A stretch of DNA of 64,000 nt. Origin: Phaeobacter bryozoorum (GTDB lineage: Bacteria > Pseudomonadota > Alphaproteobacteria > Rhodobacterales > Rhodobacteraceae). Positions within the stretch are counted from its first letter, which is position 1. Each line of letters opens with the position of its first letter. The position numbers and the translations under genes were made by a program. Under the pieces are notes generated by a model. The model worked only from the letters and a program-made list of their open reading frames with translations, was not told the DNA's origin and ran no database searches. The stretch lies in the NCBI RefSeq assembly GCF_041893525.1, contig NZ_CP169068.1; one strand, 5' to 3'. Below, one piece after another: positions 1 to 8,684 of the stretch.

Positions 1-533
1 GCCAGAAGATGACGGCGCCGCGCTATCAGGACATCACCGCCAAGGACATTCCCGAGGTCATCGACGATGACGGCACCCGCGTAAAGGTCATCGTGGGCGA
101 GTTCTGGGGCAAGCGCGGCCCGGTGGACGGAATTGCCGCCGACCCGCAGTATCTGGATGTCTCGGTGCCGCCCGGCGTGAAAAAGACCTTCTCCATCGAC
201 ACCTATCGACGGGCCTTTGCCTATGTCTTTGCCGGTCAGGGCGCTTTTGTCGATGCGGCCCCGCCGCAGGGGGTCCTGCTGGAAAAAGAGGTCGCAGGCG
301 AAGAGCTGCATATCCGCGACATGTCAGGGGATCGCACATTGGTGCGTTTTGGCAGCGGCGAGGAAATTACCGTGCAGGCAGGCCCCGATGGCCTACGCTT
401 CCTGCTGATCTCAGGCGCGCCGATCGAGGAACCCGTGGCCTGGCACGGCCCGATCGTGATGAACACCCAGGAAGAGCTGCGGCAGGCCTTCAGGGATCTG
501 CGCAACGGCAGCTTTATCCGTCCGGCGCATTAG
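1..533 (+). CDS. Pirin family protein, C-terminal part (cut by window start)
   Basis: The reading frame is open from base 3, so the gene begins before the window and the ATG at position 9 is internal. The first visible residues (QKMTAPRYQDI) match the conserved joint between the two cupin domains of pirins, and the rest is a complete pirin C-terminal cupin ending in a PxAW-type segment (EEPVAWHGPIVMNT) and FRDLRNGSF. Pirins are cupin-fold metal proteins; some have quercetinase activity and some act as transcription cofactors. The metal-binding N-terminal cupin lies outside the window, so no particular function can be chosen. The gene converges with the TetR gene, with a hairpin between them. 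Confidence 0.85.
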   Translation, partial: QKMTAPRYQDITAKDIPEVIDDDGTRVKVIVGEFWGKRGPVDGIAADPQYLDVSVPPGVKKTFSIDTYRRAFAYVFAGQGAFVDAAPPQGVLLEKEVAGEELHIRDMSGDRTLVRFGSGEEITVQAGPDGLRFLLISGAPIEEPVAWHGPIVMNTQEELRQAFRDLRNGSFIRPAH

Positions 534-554
534 ACCTCAAACATCACCGCCCCG

Positions 555-585
555 GCGGGTGCGGCGCCAACAGCGCCGCGCCCGC
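555..585. terminator. Hairpin between convergent pirin and TetR genes
   Basis: Two 13-base arms (555-567 and 573-585) pair with one G-T wobble around a 5-base loop. The site sits exactly between convergent stop codons, as expected for a bidirectional terminator. There is no clear T-run, so termination efficiency is uncertain. Confidence 0.55.
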
Positions 586-595
586 TGTCGGGCTG

Positions 596-1213
596 TCAGG
601 CGCGCACGGATTTCTGCACCATATCCCAGTAAATCGCCTCGACCTCATCCAGCGACAGACGTCCACCGCTGCGATACCAGGTCATCACACCGTTCAGCAT
701 CGCAATCACCGCCAGCGTCGCGATCTTGGTATCGGGGATGTGAAACACCCCCAGCCGCACGCCATCCTTCAGGATGGTCTCCAGCGTATTTTCATATTCG
801 CGGCGCAGGGATTCGATGGCAGCGAAATTGTCCTCTGACAGGTTTCTCAGCTCCATATAGGCGATGAACACCGCATCGGGCCGTTCCAGGTGAAAGCGAA
901 TGTGAAACCGGGTAAAGGCCTCAAGCCGCGCCACCACATGGTCCTCGGCACTGCCGGTTGTAACCGCCTGATCGGGGCTGCGCTGATCCTGCCAGGCCTG
1001 CAACAGCTCGGTCATGTGACCTTCCATCAGGCTGAACAGCAGGCTCTGCTTGTCTGGCGTATAGTTATAGAGCGCCCCCGCCTGCACCCCGACCTCTGAT
1101 GCGATCTGGCGCATTGAAACAGCCGCATACCCATGCTGGGCAAACAGCTGCAGGGCGGCGGCACGGATGCGTGGGCCTGTGATATCGGAATGTGAACCTT
1201 GGGTACGTGCCAT
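596..1213 (-). CDS. TetR/AcrR family transcriptional regulator
   Basis: This 205-residue protein has the usual TetR layout. An N-terminal helix-turn-helix lies at about residues 10-57, including RQIASEVGVQAGALYNYTPD, a recognition-helix region typical of the family. A helical ligand-binding C-terminal domain follows. The ligand cannot be named from sequence. Eleven bases upstream of its start lies a perfect 10-base inverted repeat (1224-1245), which makes autoregulation very likely. The gene reads away from the small lipoprotein gene at 1398, so one operator could control both promoters. Confidence 0.9.
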   Translation of the reverse strand: MARTQGSHSDITGPRIRAAALQLFAQHGYAAVSMRQIASEVGVQAGALYNYTPDKQSLLFSLMEGHMTELLQAWQDQRSPDQAVTTGSAEDHVVARLEAFTRFHIRFHLERPDAVFIAYMELRNLSEDNFAAIESLRREYENTLETILKDGVRLGVFHIPDTKIATLAVIAMLNGVMTWYRSGGRLSLDEVEAIYWDMVQKSVRA

Positions 1214-1223
1214 GCCTCAACGA

Positions 1224-1245
1224 TATCTGAACAGATGTTCAGATA
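1224..1245. promoter_or_regulatory. Probable TetR-family operator
   Basis: The arms TATCTGAACA and TGTTCAGATA form a perfect 10-base inverted repeat with a 2-base spacer, directly upstream of the TetR start codon. Length, symmetry and location fit a TetR dimer operator. Binding itself is inferred. Confidence 0.7.
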
Positions 1246-1397
1246 AAAGCCCCGCTTGTGCCTTTTCACCAATATGTGCATCAAGGGAACAGCGAACAAG
1301 GATGGTTTTGATGCAGTTGACCGCAGAGCCCGAGAACCGGCCGCAGATGCCCGCAACTGATAACGAGCGGGCGGCATGGATCAGCCACGGGACCACC

Positions 1398-1640
1398 ATG
1401 CGCCTGACCTTGCTGACCGCGGCCGTGCTGCTCTGCGGCTGCGCGCGGGTGCCGGAGCTGGAAGACCGGCTGACCCCAGACCTGCGCGGTGCCGATTATC
1501 CGGCCCTTGTTCCGCTGGAGCAGGCCTTGACCCCCGAGACGCCCCCCGCCGAGGAGAGCAAAGCGCTCGAGCAGACGCTGGAGGCCCGCGCTGCCCGCCT
1601 TCAGGCCCGCGCCGATGCGCTGCGCGCAGCCCAGCCCTAA
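1398..1640 (+). CDS. Small predicted lipoprotein of unknown function
   Basis: The 80-residue product starts MRLTLLTAAVLLCGCARVPELED: a short hydrophobic signal ending in a lipobox-like LCGC. This predicts lipid attachment at the second of these cysteines and anchoring in the membrane. The mature part is alanine/glutamate-rich and probably forms a helix near its C terminus (about residues 50-78). The frame is open further upstream, but this ATG is chosen because it puts the signal peptide at the N terminus. No domain was recognised. The gene stands between a TetR regulator (divergent) and homoserine dehydrogenase (214 bases downstream). Confidence 0.6.
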   Translation: MRLTLLTAAVLLCGCARVPELEDRLTPDLRGADYPALVPLEQALTPETPPAEESKALEQTLEARAARLQARADALRAAQP

Positions 1641-1854
1641 GCGACACCTGCCTTGGGCGCCGGTCGAGATCCCCCTGCGCGTGGATCCTCCGCGCTGGTC
1701 CCAGCCCCTGCTGTTCCGTCTCATGCGGCTGCATTGCTGCCGCCAAAACCCGCTCTTCGGAATTGTCCGCCCGGAGCCGCTGCTGCCGTTGCACCGCTGC
1801 GCCGAACCCGCTAAGGCGGGGAGACGTCTTTTCGGAATTAAAGGATCCCCAGCT

Positions 1855-3141
<1,287 letters not shown>

Positions 3142-3274
3142 CAGGCCCAAACGCAGAAAAACACCGGTAGCGGCGTCGATTGCAGCGCGCCGTTACCGCC
3201 AACTGCCCTTGCCCGCGCTGCCAGATGCAGGGTATGCGACGGCACCGACCCGGGATTGAGATAGGACATTGGCT

Positions 3275-4258
3275 ATGACTTCTGACACCAACGACGCCGC
3301 ATTCAACGACCGCCTGCTGTCGCTCGGCCTGGCCCGTGTGGCCGAACAGGCCGCTCTGGCCTCGGCACCGCTGATCGGTCGCGGCGATGAGAAAGCCGCC
3401 GATCAGGCCGCCGTCAACGCCATGCGCGAGCAGCTGAACCTGCTGGACATCGCAGGTGTCGTGGTCATCGGCGAAGGCGAGCGTGACGAGGCGCCGATGC
3501 TTTATATCGGCGAAGAAGTCGGCACCGGCAATGGCCCCGGCGTCGATATCGCTCTGGACCCGCTGGAAGGCACCACGCTGACCGCCAAGGACATGCCCAA
3601 TGCGCTGACCGTCATTGCCATGGGACCGCGCGGCTCCATGCTACACGCACCGGACACCTATATGGACAAGCTGGCTGTCGGCCCGGGCCTGCCCGAGAAT
3701 GTCGTCTCCCTCGACATGAGCCCGCGTGAACGGGTCGAAGCCCTCGCCAAGGCCAAGAACTGCGCGCCCGGCGACATCACCGTCTGCATTCTGGAACGGC
3801 CGCGTCATGAGGCCATGATCGCCGAGGTCCGCGAAACCGGGGCCTCGATCCGCCTGATCACCGATGGTGACGTTGCGGGCGTCATGCATTGCGCCGAAAG
3901 CGAGATCACCGGCATCGACATGTATATGGGCCAGGGTGGCGCGCCTGAGGGCGTGCTGGCCGCCGCTGCGCTGAAATGTATGGGCGGGCAGATCTTTGGC
4001 CGTCTTCTGTTCCGCAACGACGATGAGAAAGCCCGCGCCGCCAAGGCTGGCATCACCGATCTGGACCGGGTCTACAGCCGTGATGAAATGGTGACCAGCG
4101 ATGTGATCTTTGCCGCGACCGGCGTCACCGGCGGTTCGCTGCTGCCGTCGATCAAGCGCCAGCCGGGCTGGGTTGAGACCACCACCTTGCTGATGCGATC
4201 CAAGACAGGCTCGGTGCGCCGGATGAGCTATCGCACTCCGCTGAGCGCGCATCAGTAA
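3275..4258 (+). CDS. glpX: Fructose-1,6-bisphosphatase class II
   Basis: This enzyme hydrolyses fructose 1,6-bisphosphate to fructose 6-phosphate in gluconeogenesis. The 327-residue protein carries class II signatures: GEGERDEAPMLYIGEEVG, the metal-binding DPLEGT motif (DIALDPLEGTTLTA), LITDGDV and the GGAPEGVLAAAALKCMGGQ region. A TTG six bases upstream is in frame, but the ATG is preferred because AGGA lies 8 bases before it. It follows hom after 133 bases. Pairing of hom and glpX just before recJ is common in roseobacters by my recollection. Confidence 0.95.
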   Translation: MTSDTNDAAFNDRLLSLGLARVAEQAALASAPLIGRGDEKAADQAAVNAMREQLNLLDIAGVVVIGEGERDEAPMLYIGEEVGTGNGPGVDIALDPLEGTTLTAKDMPNALTVIAMGPRGSMLHAPDTYMDKLAVGPGLPENVVSLDMSPRERVEALAKAKNCAPGDITVCILERPRHEAMIAEVRETGASIRLITDGDVAGVMHCAESEITGIDMYMGQGGAPEGVLAAAALKCMGGQIFGRLLFRNDDEKARAAKAGITDLDRVYSRDEMVTSDVIFAATGVTGGSLLPSIKRQPGWVETTTLLMRSKTGSVRRMSYRTPLSAHQ

Positions 4259-4314
4259 GCTCTGACCGTGCGGCTTGCAGCACCGGTCGGGATTTGAGTA
4301 CTTGAAGAAAGGTG

Positions 4315-4344
4315 AAAGGCCGGGTCCGCGCAGATCCGGCCTTT
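4315..4344 (+). terminator. Hairpin terminator after glpX
   Basis: AAAGGCCGG (4315-4323) and CCGGCCTTT (4336-4344) form a perfect 9-base stem with a 12-base loop, 56 bases after the glpX stop and 57 before the recJ start. The T-run is short and inside the stem, so strength is uncertain. Confidence 0.6.
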
Positions 4345-4401
4345 GCCATGGTCAGCCCCGGTATCGGACTAGGGGCGGGCACGCAGGAAAGGGGCGCAGA
4401 T

Positions 4402-6144
4402 ATGAGCTTTCTGGGAGTTGAGACCTCGCTCACCGGTCGTCGCTGGATCGGTCCCGACGTGGACACCGCCCGCGCCGCCGAGATGATGGAACAGCAGACC
4501 GCCCTGCCCCCGGCCGTCTGTCAGGTGCTGGCCCGACGCGGCGTCCCGGCGCATGAGGCCAGCGGCTTTCTGACCCCGCAGCTGAAGGAGCTGCTCCCGG
4601 ACCCGCGCCGGATGAAAGATATGGAAAAGGCCGCCGCCCGGTTTCTGCAAGCGGTGGAGCGGCGCGAGCGGATTGCGGTCTTTGCTGACTATGATGTGGA
4701 TGGCGGGTCTTCTGCCGCACTGCTTCTGGTCTGGCTGAACCAGGTCGGCCTGAGCGCCACGCTCTATGTCCCGGACCGCATCGACGAAGGCTATGGCCCC
4801 AATGACGAGGCGATGGCCGCCCTGGCGCGAGATCACGATCTGATCGTCTGCGTCGATTGCGGCACGCTGTCTCATGGCCCGATTGCCGCCGCCAAAGGCG
4901 CCGATGTGGTGGTTCTGGACCACCATCTGGGCGGCGAAACCCTTCCCGACTGCGTGGCGGTGGTGAACCCCAACCGTCAGGATGAGGACGGCGATCTGGG
5001 CTATTTCTGCGCCGCGGGTGTGGTGTTCCTGATGCTGGTCGAGCTGCGCCGCCAGATGCGCGACAAGGGACTTGGCACCGGGCCGGACCTGATGGCGCTG
5101 CTGGATCTGGTGGCGCTGGCCACCGTTGCGGACGTGGCGCCGCTGATCGAGGCCAACCGGGCGCTGGTCCGTCAGGGGTTGAAGGTGATGGCCGCCCGCC
5201 AGCGCCCCGGCCTGGTGGCGCTGGCCGATGTCTCGCGGATGGATTCGGCCCCTTCGACCTATCACCTCGGCTTCCTGCTTGGGCCTCGGGTCAATGCAGG
5301 TGGCCGCATCGGCAAGGCCGATCTGGGCGCGCGCCTGCTGGCCACCACGAATCCTGCCGAGGCCGAGGCAATCGCGGCCCGGCTGGATGAGCTGAACACC
5401 GAGCGTCGTGATATTGAAAACGCCGTTCGCGCCGCGGCGCTGGAACAGGCGGAGGCGCGCGGACTGGATGCACCGCTGGTCTGGGCCGCAGGCGAGGGCT
5501 GGCATCCGGGCGTTGTCGGCATTGTCGCCTCGCGCCTGAAGGAGGCCGCAGGTCGCCCCGCCATTGTCATCGGCCTTGACGGCGACGAGGGCAAGGGGTC
5601 GGGCCGATCTGTCAGCGGCATCGACCTTGGCGCCGCGATCCAGCGGGTCGCCGCCGAAGGGCTGCTGATCAAGGGCGGCGGTCACAAGATGGCCGCTGGT
5701 CTGACTGTCGCGCGCGACCAGCTGGAGCCCGCCATGGCACGGCTGAGCGAGCTGCTGGCGAAGCAAGGCGCCGGTGATCTGGGACCAAGCGACCTGAAGC
5801 TCGACGGAATGCTGATGCCGGGCGCCGCCACGGTATCGCTGATCGAACAGATTGAACAGGCGGGCCCCTTCGGCGCGGGCGCACCGGCCCCGCGCTACGG
5901 GTTCCCCGATCTGCAGGTACGCTTTGCCAAACGGGTTGGTGAAAGCCATCTGAAACTCTCGCTCAGCGACGGGCTGAGCAGCGGGATTGACGCCATCTGC
6001 TTTGGTGCCTTTGACACCCCATTGGGCCAGCGCCTGCTGGACCACGGCGGCGCGCGGTTCCATTTTGCCGGGCGCCTTGAAATCAACACCTGGGGCGGCC
6101 GACAGTCGGTGCAGCTGCGACTGGAGGATGCGGCAGAGGCCTGA
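4402..6144 (+). CDS. recJ: Single-stranded-DNA-specific exonuclease RecJ
   Basis: RecJ degrades single-stranded DNA 5' to 3' in recombination and mismatch repair. The 580-residue protein has the DHH phosphoesterase motifs in order: VFADYDVDGGSSA (motif I), IVCVDCGT, VVLDHHLGG (the DHH motif), then LGPRVNAGGRIGKAD. The DHHA1 domain is marked by WHPGVVGIVASRLKE and IKGGGHKMAAGLT, and an OB-fold domain follows from about residue 460. The ATG at 4402 is chosen because it starts a typical RecJ N terminus and follows a purine-rich AGGAAAGGGG; the upstream open frame overlaps the terminator hairpin. It ends 134 bases before the first tRNA-Glu. Confidence 0.96.
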   Translation: MSFLGVETSLTGRRWIGPDVDTARAAEMMEQQTALPPAVCQVLARRGVPAHEASGFLTPQLKELLPDPRRMKDMEKAAARFLQAVERRERIAVFADYDVDGGSSAALLLVWLNQVGLSATLYVPDRIDEGYGPNDEAMAALARDHDLIVCVDCGTLSHGPIAAAKGADVVVLDHHLGGETLPDCVAVVNPNRQDEDGDLGYFCAAGVVFLMLVELRRQMRDKGLGTGPDLMALLDLVALATVADVAPLIEANRALVRQGLKVMAARQRPGLVALADVSRMDSAPSTYHLGFLLGPRVNAGGRIGKADLGARLLATTNPAEAEAIAARLDELNTERRDIENAVRAAALEQAEARGLDAPLVWAAGEGWHPGVVGIVASRLKEAAGRPAIVIGLDGDEGKGSGRSVSGIDLGAAIQRVAAEGLLIKGGGHKMAAGLTVARDQLEPAMARLSELLAKQGAGDLGPSDLKLDGMLMPGAATVSLIEQIEQAGPFGAGAPAPRYGFPDLQVRFAKRVGESHLKLSLSDGLSSGIDAICFGAFDTPLGQRLLDHGGARFHFAGRLEINTWGGRQSVQLRLEDAAEA

Positions 6145-6278
6145 CCGCGCGCCGCCAGCAGAGCCAGGGAGAGCACAACAATCTCCAGCTTTTGGCGGGG
6201 ACAAAATAAATCGCGATGCCGGTGTTTTTTGGCTTGCGGCTTCCGGCCTGAGCCACTAAACACCCGCTCACACCAAGT

Positions 6279-6353
6279 GGCCCGTTCGTCTATCGGTTAG
6301 GACGCCAGGTTTTCAACCTGGAAAGAGGGGTTCGATTCCCCTACGGGCTGCCA
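6279..6353 (+). tRNA. tRNA-Glu (UUC), copy 1
   Basis: A full cloverleaf can be drawn: acceptor GGCCCGT with ACGGGCT (one G-T pair at 1:72), D stem GTCT/GGAC, anticodon stem CCAGG/CCTGG with loop TTTTCAA and anticodon TTC at 6312-6314, and T arm AGGGG-TTCGATT-CCCCT. The discriminator is G and CCA is encoded. The gene body is identical to the copy at 6626. Confidence 0.97.
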
Positions 6354-6625
6354 CTTTTCCTCCCCTTGCATATCCCTGCTGATCGTGACGCCCCTGTTGC
6401 CTTTTGCGCGTCTGCGTGGCCTGCCTGCGGGTCTCCCGCCGTCATGTTCCCTTGCAACACCGGCAAACGGCCCGTTCGAATAAATCCGAAAAGCTCTGAT
6501 TATATTCTGAGGTTTTTCAGAAGCTTGCAGAGATTTTTGCGATTTGGAAAAAAACTGGTCTTCTTGTGAAAATCTCTCTTGCACCGGGGCAGCGTACTCA
6601 GTAAACACCCCCTCACAGACCAAGT

Positions 6626-6700
6626 GGCCCGTTCGTCTATCGGTTAGGACGCCAGGTTTTCAACCTGGAAAGAGGGGTTCGATTCCCCTACGGGCTGCCA
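6626..6700 (+). tRNA. tRNA-Glu (UUC), copy 2
   Basis: It is identical over all 75 bases to the copy at 6279, with the same TTC anticodon and encoded CCA. About 24 bases upstream (TAAACACC...CTCACA...CCAAGTGG) are also shared with copy 1, with small differences, so the duplication included the immediate 5' flank. The 272 bases between the copies are AT-rich for this genome and contain no gene I can support; they may hold the promoter of this copy. Confidence 0.97.
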
Positions 6701-6794
6701 CTGTATCTCCCCAGATTTTGCTTAGAGATGCCTACGCGCTTGAGACCCAACTGGTCCTGTTGGTGGGTTCAAAGGGTATCCAGGTCTCGAATAT

Positions 6795-6841
6795 ATCACC
6801 CGTTTTCCCCGCAGATGCTGAGCCCCTGCGCAACGGGTGAT
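6795..6841. other. Long two-part hairpin, function unknown
   Basis: ATCACCCGTT (6795-6804) and AACGGGTGAT (6832-6841) are perfect complements. Inside them CGCAG (6810-6814) and CTGCG (6826-6830) pair again, with a 5-base/1-base internal bulge and an 11-base loop. It lies in the 292-base gap between tRNA-Glu copy 2 and the end of the convergent GGDEF gene. There is no T-run in either direction. It could be a terminator, a processed RNA structure or part of a small RNA. The rest of the gap shows nothing else convincing. Confidence 0.5.
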
Positions 6842-6992
6842 CTGGCAAATCCATCTGAAAAACTGCCTCCGATGCGCCTCCAGCGACGTCTGCCGATGAG
6901 ACAGGTCCAACTCGCCGGTCGCGAAATCAGGCCGCAGGGAGCATCAGACGCCTGAAGGCCGCGCGCAGGTCGCGCCGCCGCGGAACAGCCGC

Positions 6993-8006
6993 TTAAATCG
7001 GCTTGACGGTGTCTTTGTCTTCCATACCCGGTTGGTAAAAGAAATGGCGCGCCCGCCCGGCGTTTTTCGCCGCATAGAGCGCCACATCGGCCTGATTGAG
7101 CAGTGTCGCGGCATCCAGCCCGGCAGAAAACATCGTAGAAAGCGCGGTGCCTGCGCTTGCCGAGATCTTGCAGGTCTTGTCGCCAAAAGGGATCGGCTCT
7201 TCAATGCTGGCGATCAGACGGCGCGCGATGCCCGATAATTGGATCCGGTCAATAAGCCCCTCGAAGATCAGAACAAACTCATCCCCGCCGACCCGCGCAA
7301 CGGTGTCGTTCTGGCGGGTACATTGCACCATAAGCTTTGCCACCCGCTGTAGCACGGTATCGCCGGCGGCGTGACCAAGCGTGTCGTTGACCTCTTTGAA
7401 GAAATCCAGATCCACATGCATCAACGAGAAATCCCGGCCCGAGGCGATCAGCCGGTTGAGGATATGATCCATCGCGCGGCGGTTCTTGACCCCGGTCAGC
7501 GTATCAGTGAAGGCCTGTTCCTCGGCGGCGATTTTTGCCCCCTGCAGGCGCAGGTTCAGCTGGCGTGACGCCTCCATCGCGGCCGATTTGGCCTCAACCA
7601 GATAGAGCATCTCGATGGTCAGATCGGTGGGGGAGAAATCGGCGCTGGTCAGGTCATAATCACGCACGGCCTCAAGCACGGAAATACCAAAAGACAGGTT
7701 GATGAACCCACCCTTTCCCTCTGGAAACGGTGCCAGAACCCCCTTCAGGCCGGTCTGCGGCGCATCGCGGAAATTGAGGTGCAGTTTGGCCCCTGCCGTC
7801 TTCATCAGATCCTCGGTCGAGCGCACCCGGCGCGGCCGCGCCAGATCAAAGATCCGAAAGAACCTGCTGCCCAGCCATTCCGTATCCGGGCGCAGCTTTC
7901 GCAGCGTCGGTCCGACCCCGGTAATCCGACCCTCATGGTTAATGACCACATGCATTGGGCAGATTTCATTGGCGATGGAGGAGATTTCCTGCATGCTCAG
8001 CATCAT
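6993..8006 (-). CDS. HNOBA-GGDEF diguanylate cyclase, partner of H-NOX
   Basis: The 337-residue protein is predicted to make cyclic di-GMP in the cytoplasm. Residues about 10-160 resemble the HNOBA (haem-NO-binding-associated) domain, starting CPMHVVINHEGRITGVGPTLRKLRP, followed by a short helical linker (about 140-165). The GGDEF domain (about 166-330) has the intact catalytic motif GGDEF (240-244) and the inhibitory-site motif RxxD (RQND, 231-234), so it should be active and product-inhibited. Its ATG overlaps the H-NOX stop codon (ATGA), a sign of translational coupling. In this family H-NOX binds the HNOBA part and tunes cyclase output in response to a gas ligand; that coupling is inferred here. 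Confidence 0.9.
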   Translation of the reverse strand: MMLSMQEISSIANEICPMHVVINHEGRITGVGPTLRKLRPDTEWLGSRFFRIFDLARPRRVRSTEDLMKTAGAKLHLNFRDAPQTGLKGVLAPFPEGKGGFINLSFGISVLEAVRDYDLTSADFSPTDLTIEMLYLVEAKSAAMEASRQLNLRLQGAKIAAEEQAFTDTLTGVKNRRAMDHILNRLIASGRDFSLMHVDLDFFKEVNDTLGHAAGDTVLQRVAKLMVQCTRQNDTVARVGGDEFVLIFEGLIDRIQLSGIARRLIASIEEPIPFGDKTCKISASAGTALSTMFSAGLDAATLLNQADVALYAAKNAGRARHFFYQPGMEDKDTVKPI

Positions 8007-8590
8007 AGCGAATGGGCCCCAAGATCGAAGGCCCGGCCTTCGGCAAATTCGGTTTCGACCAATGTGATCGATATCACCTCGGCATTGTCCTGCGTGCCGG
8101 AGTGGTCAAGGAAGACCAGATCGCCGTAGTCATCCGCCATCGCCCGAAGCACGCCCATCAAAACATGGGCATAGCCCGGCAGACCCGGCTGGCAATGCAG
8201 TTCGAATTGCCCCGGCGCCTGTTCGATCAGTTCCAGTCCGGGCAGGTTCAGATCCGATACCGCAAGCCGCGCACGATCCGGCAGATCGTCCAGAGAATGC
8301 AGGAATTCCACATAGTTAACCCCGCCAAACCGCAGCAATCTGCGCAGCAACTCCAGCTGCGGGTTCGACACCAGAAACGTGCCCATATCCTCAAGCATTT
8401 CAGGCAGCGGACGCCTCAGTAGCTCTTCGGCGGTGTGCAGCATGGTCTGGGATTGTTCATCCGTGTAGGTGAGCATGGCTTCGAACTCGCTGAAGCCGAG
8501 CTCTGCCGAATCCATAATCGCCTGCCAGCTCTCCGTTCCGAAGGTGGTGCTGACAAACGCCTGGAATGCCCTGTTGATCAGACCGTGCAT
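8003..8590 (-). CDS. H-NOX (haem NO/O2-binding) domain protein with altered haem-contact motif
   Basis: The 195-residue stand-alone protein begins MHGLINRAFQAFV, the typical H-NOX N terminus, and has the usual family length. The expected axial histidine is present at about residue 98 (VEFLHSLDDL). The family's YxSxR motif, which holds the haem propionates, aligns with residues 133-137 but reads C-x-P-x-L (HCQPGLPG), so all three signature residues are lost. Haem binding may be weak, different or absent. The start at 8590 is chosen over upstream in-frame starts because it gives the canonical N terminus. It is co-transcribed with the HNOBA-GGDEF gene. Confidence 0.85.
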   Translation of the reverse strand: MHGLINRAFQAFVSTTFGTESWQAIMDSAELGFSEFEAMLTYTDEQSQTMLHTAEELLRRPLPEMLEDMGTFLVSNPQLELLRRLLRFGGVNYVEFLHSLDDLPDRARLAVSDLNLPGLELIEQAPGQFELHCQPGLPGYAHVLMGVLRAMADDYGDLVFLDHSGTQDNAEVISITLVETEFAEGRAFDLGAHSL

Positions 8591-8684
8591 CACTGGCCCC
8601 TTGCTACATGTCTCTACTTTTGGCCCAGCCTGGTTAATAAAGGGCCAACAATTAAAATTGCTACGGTTTTCCCTCAACCGTCGA

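Noticed and set aside
1641..1854. SAM-type riboswitch upstream of hom
   Set aside because: I looked for a conserved SAM-II-like core and pseudoknot in the 214-base leader and could not place one.
4369..6204. 611-codon open frame antisense to recJ
   Set aside because: It is a frame shadow of recJ in high-GC DNA: composition is rich in Q, R, G and H and no domain or start signal is seen.
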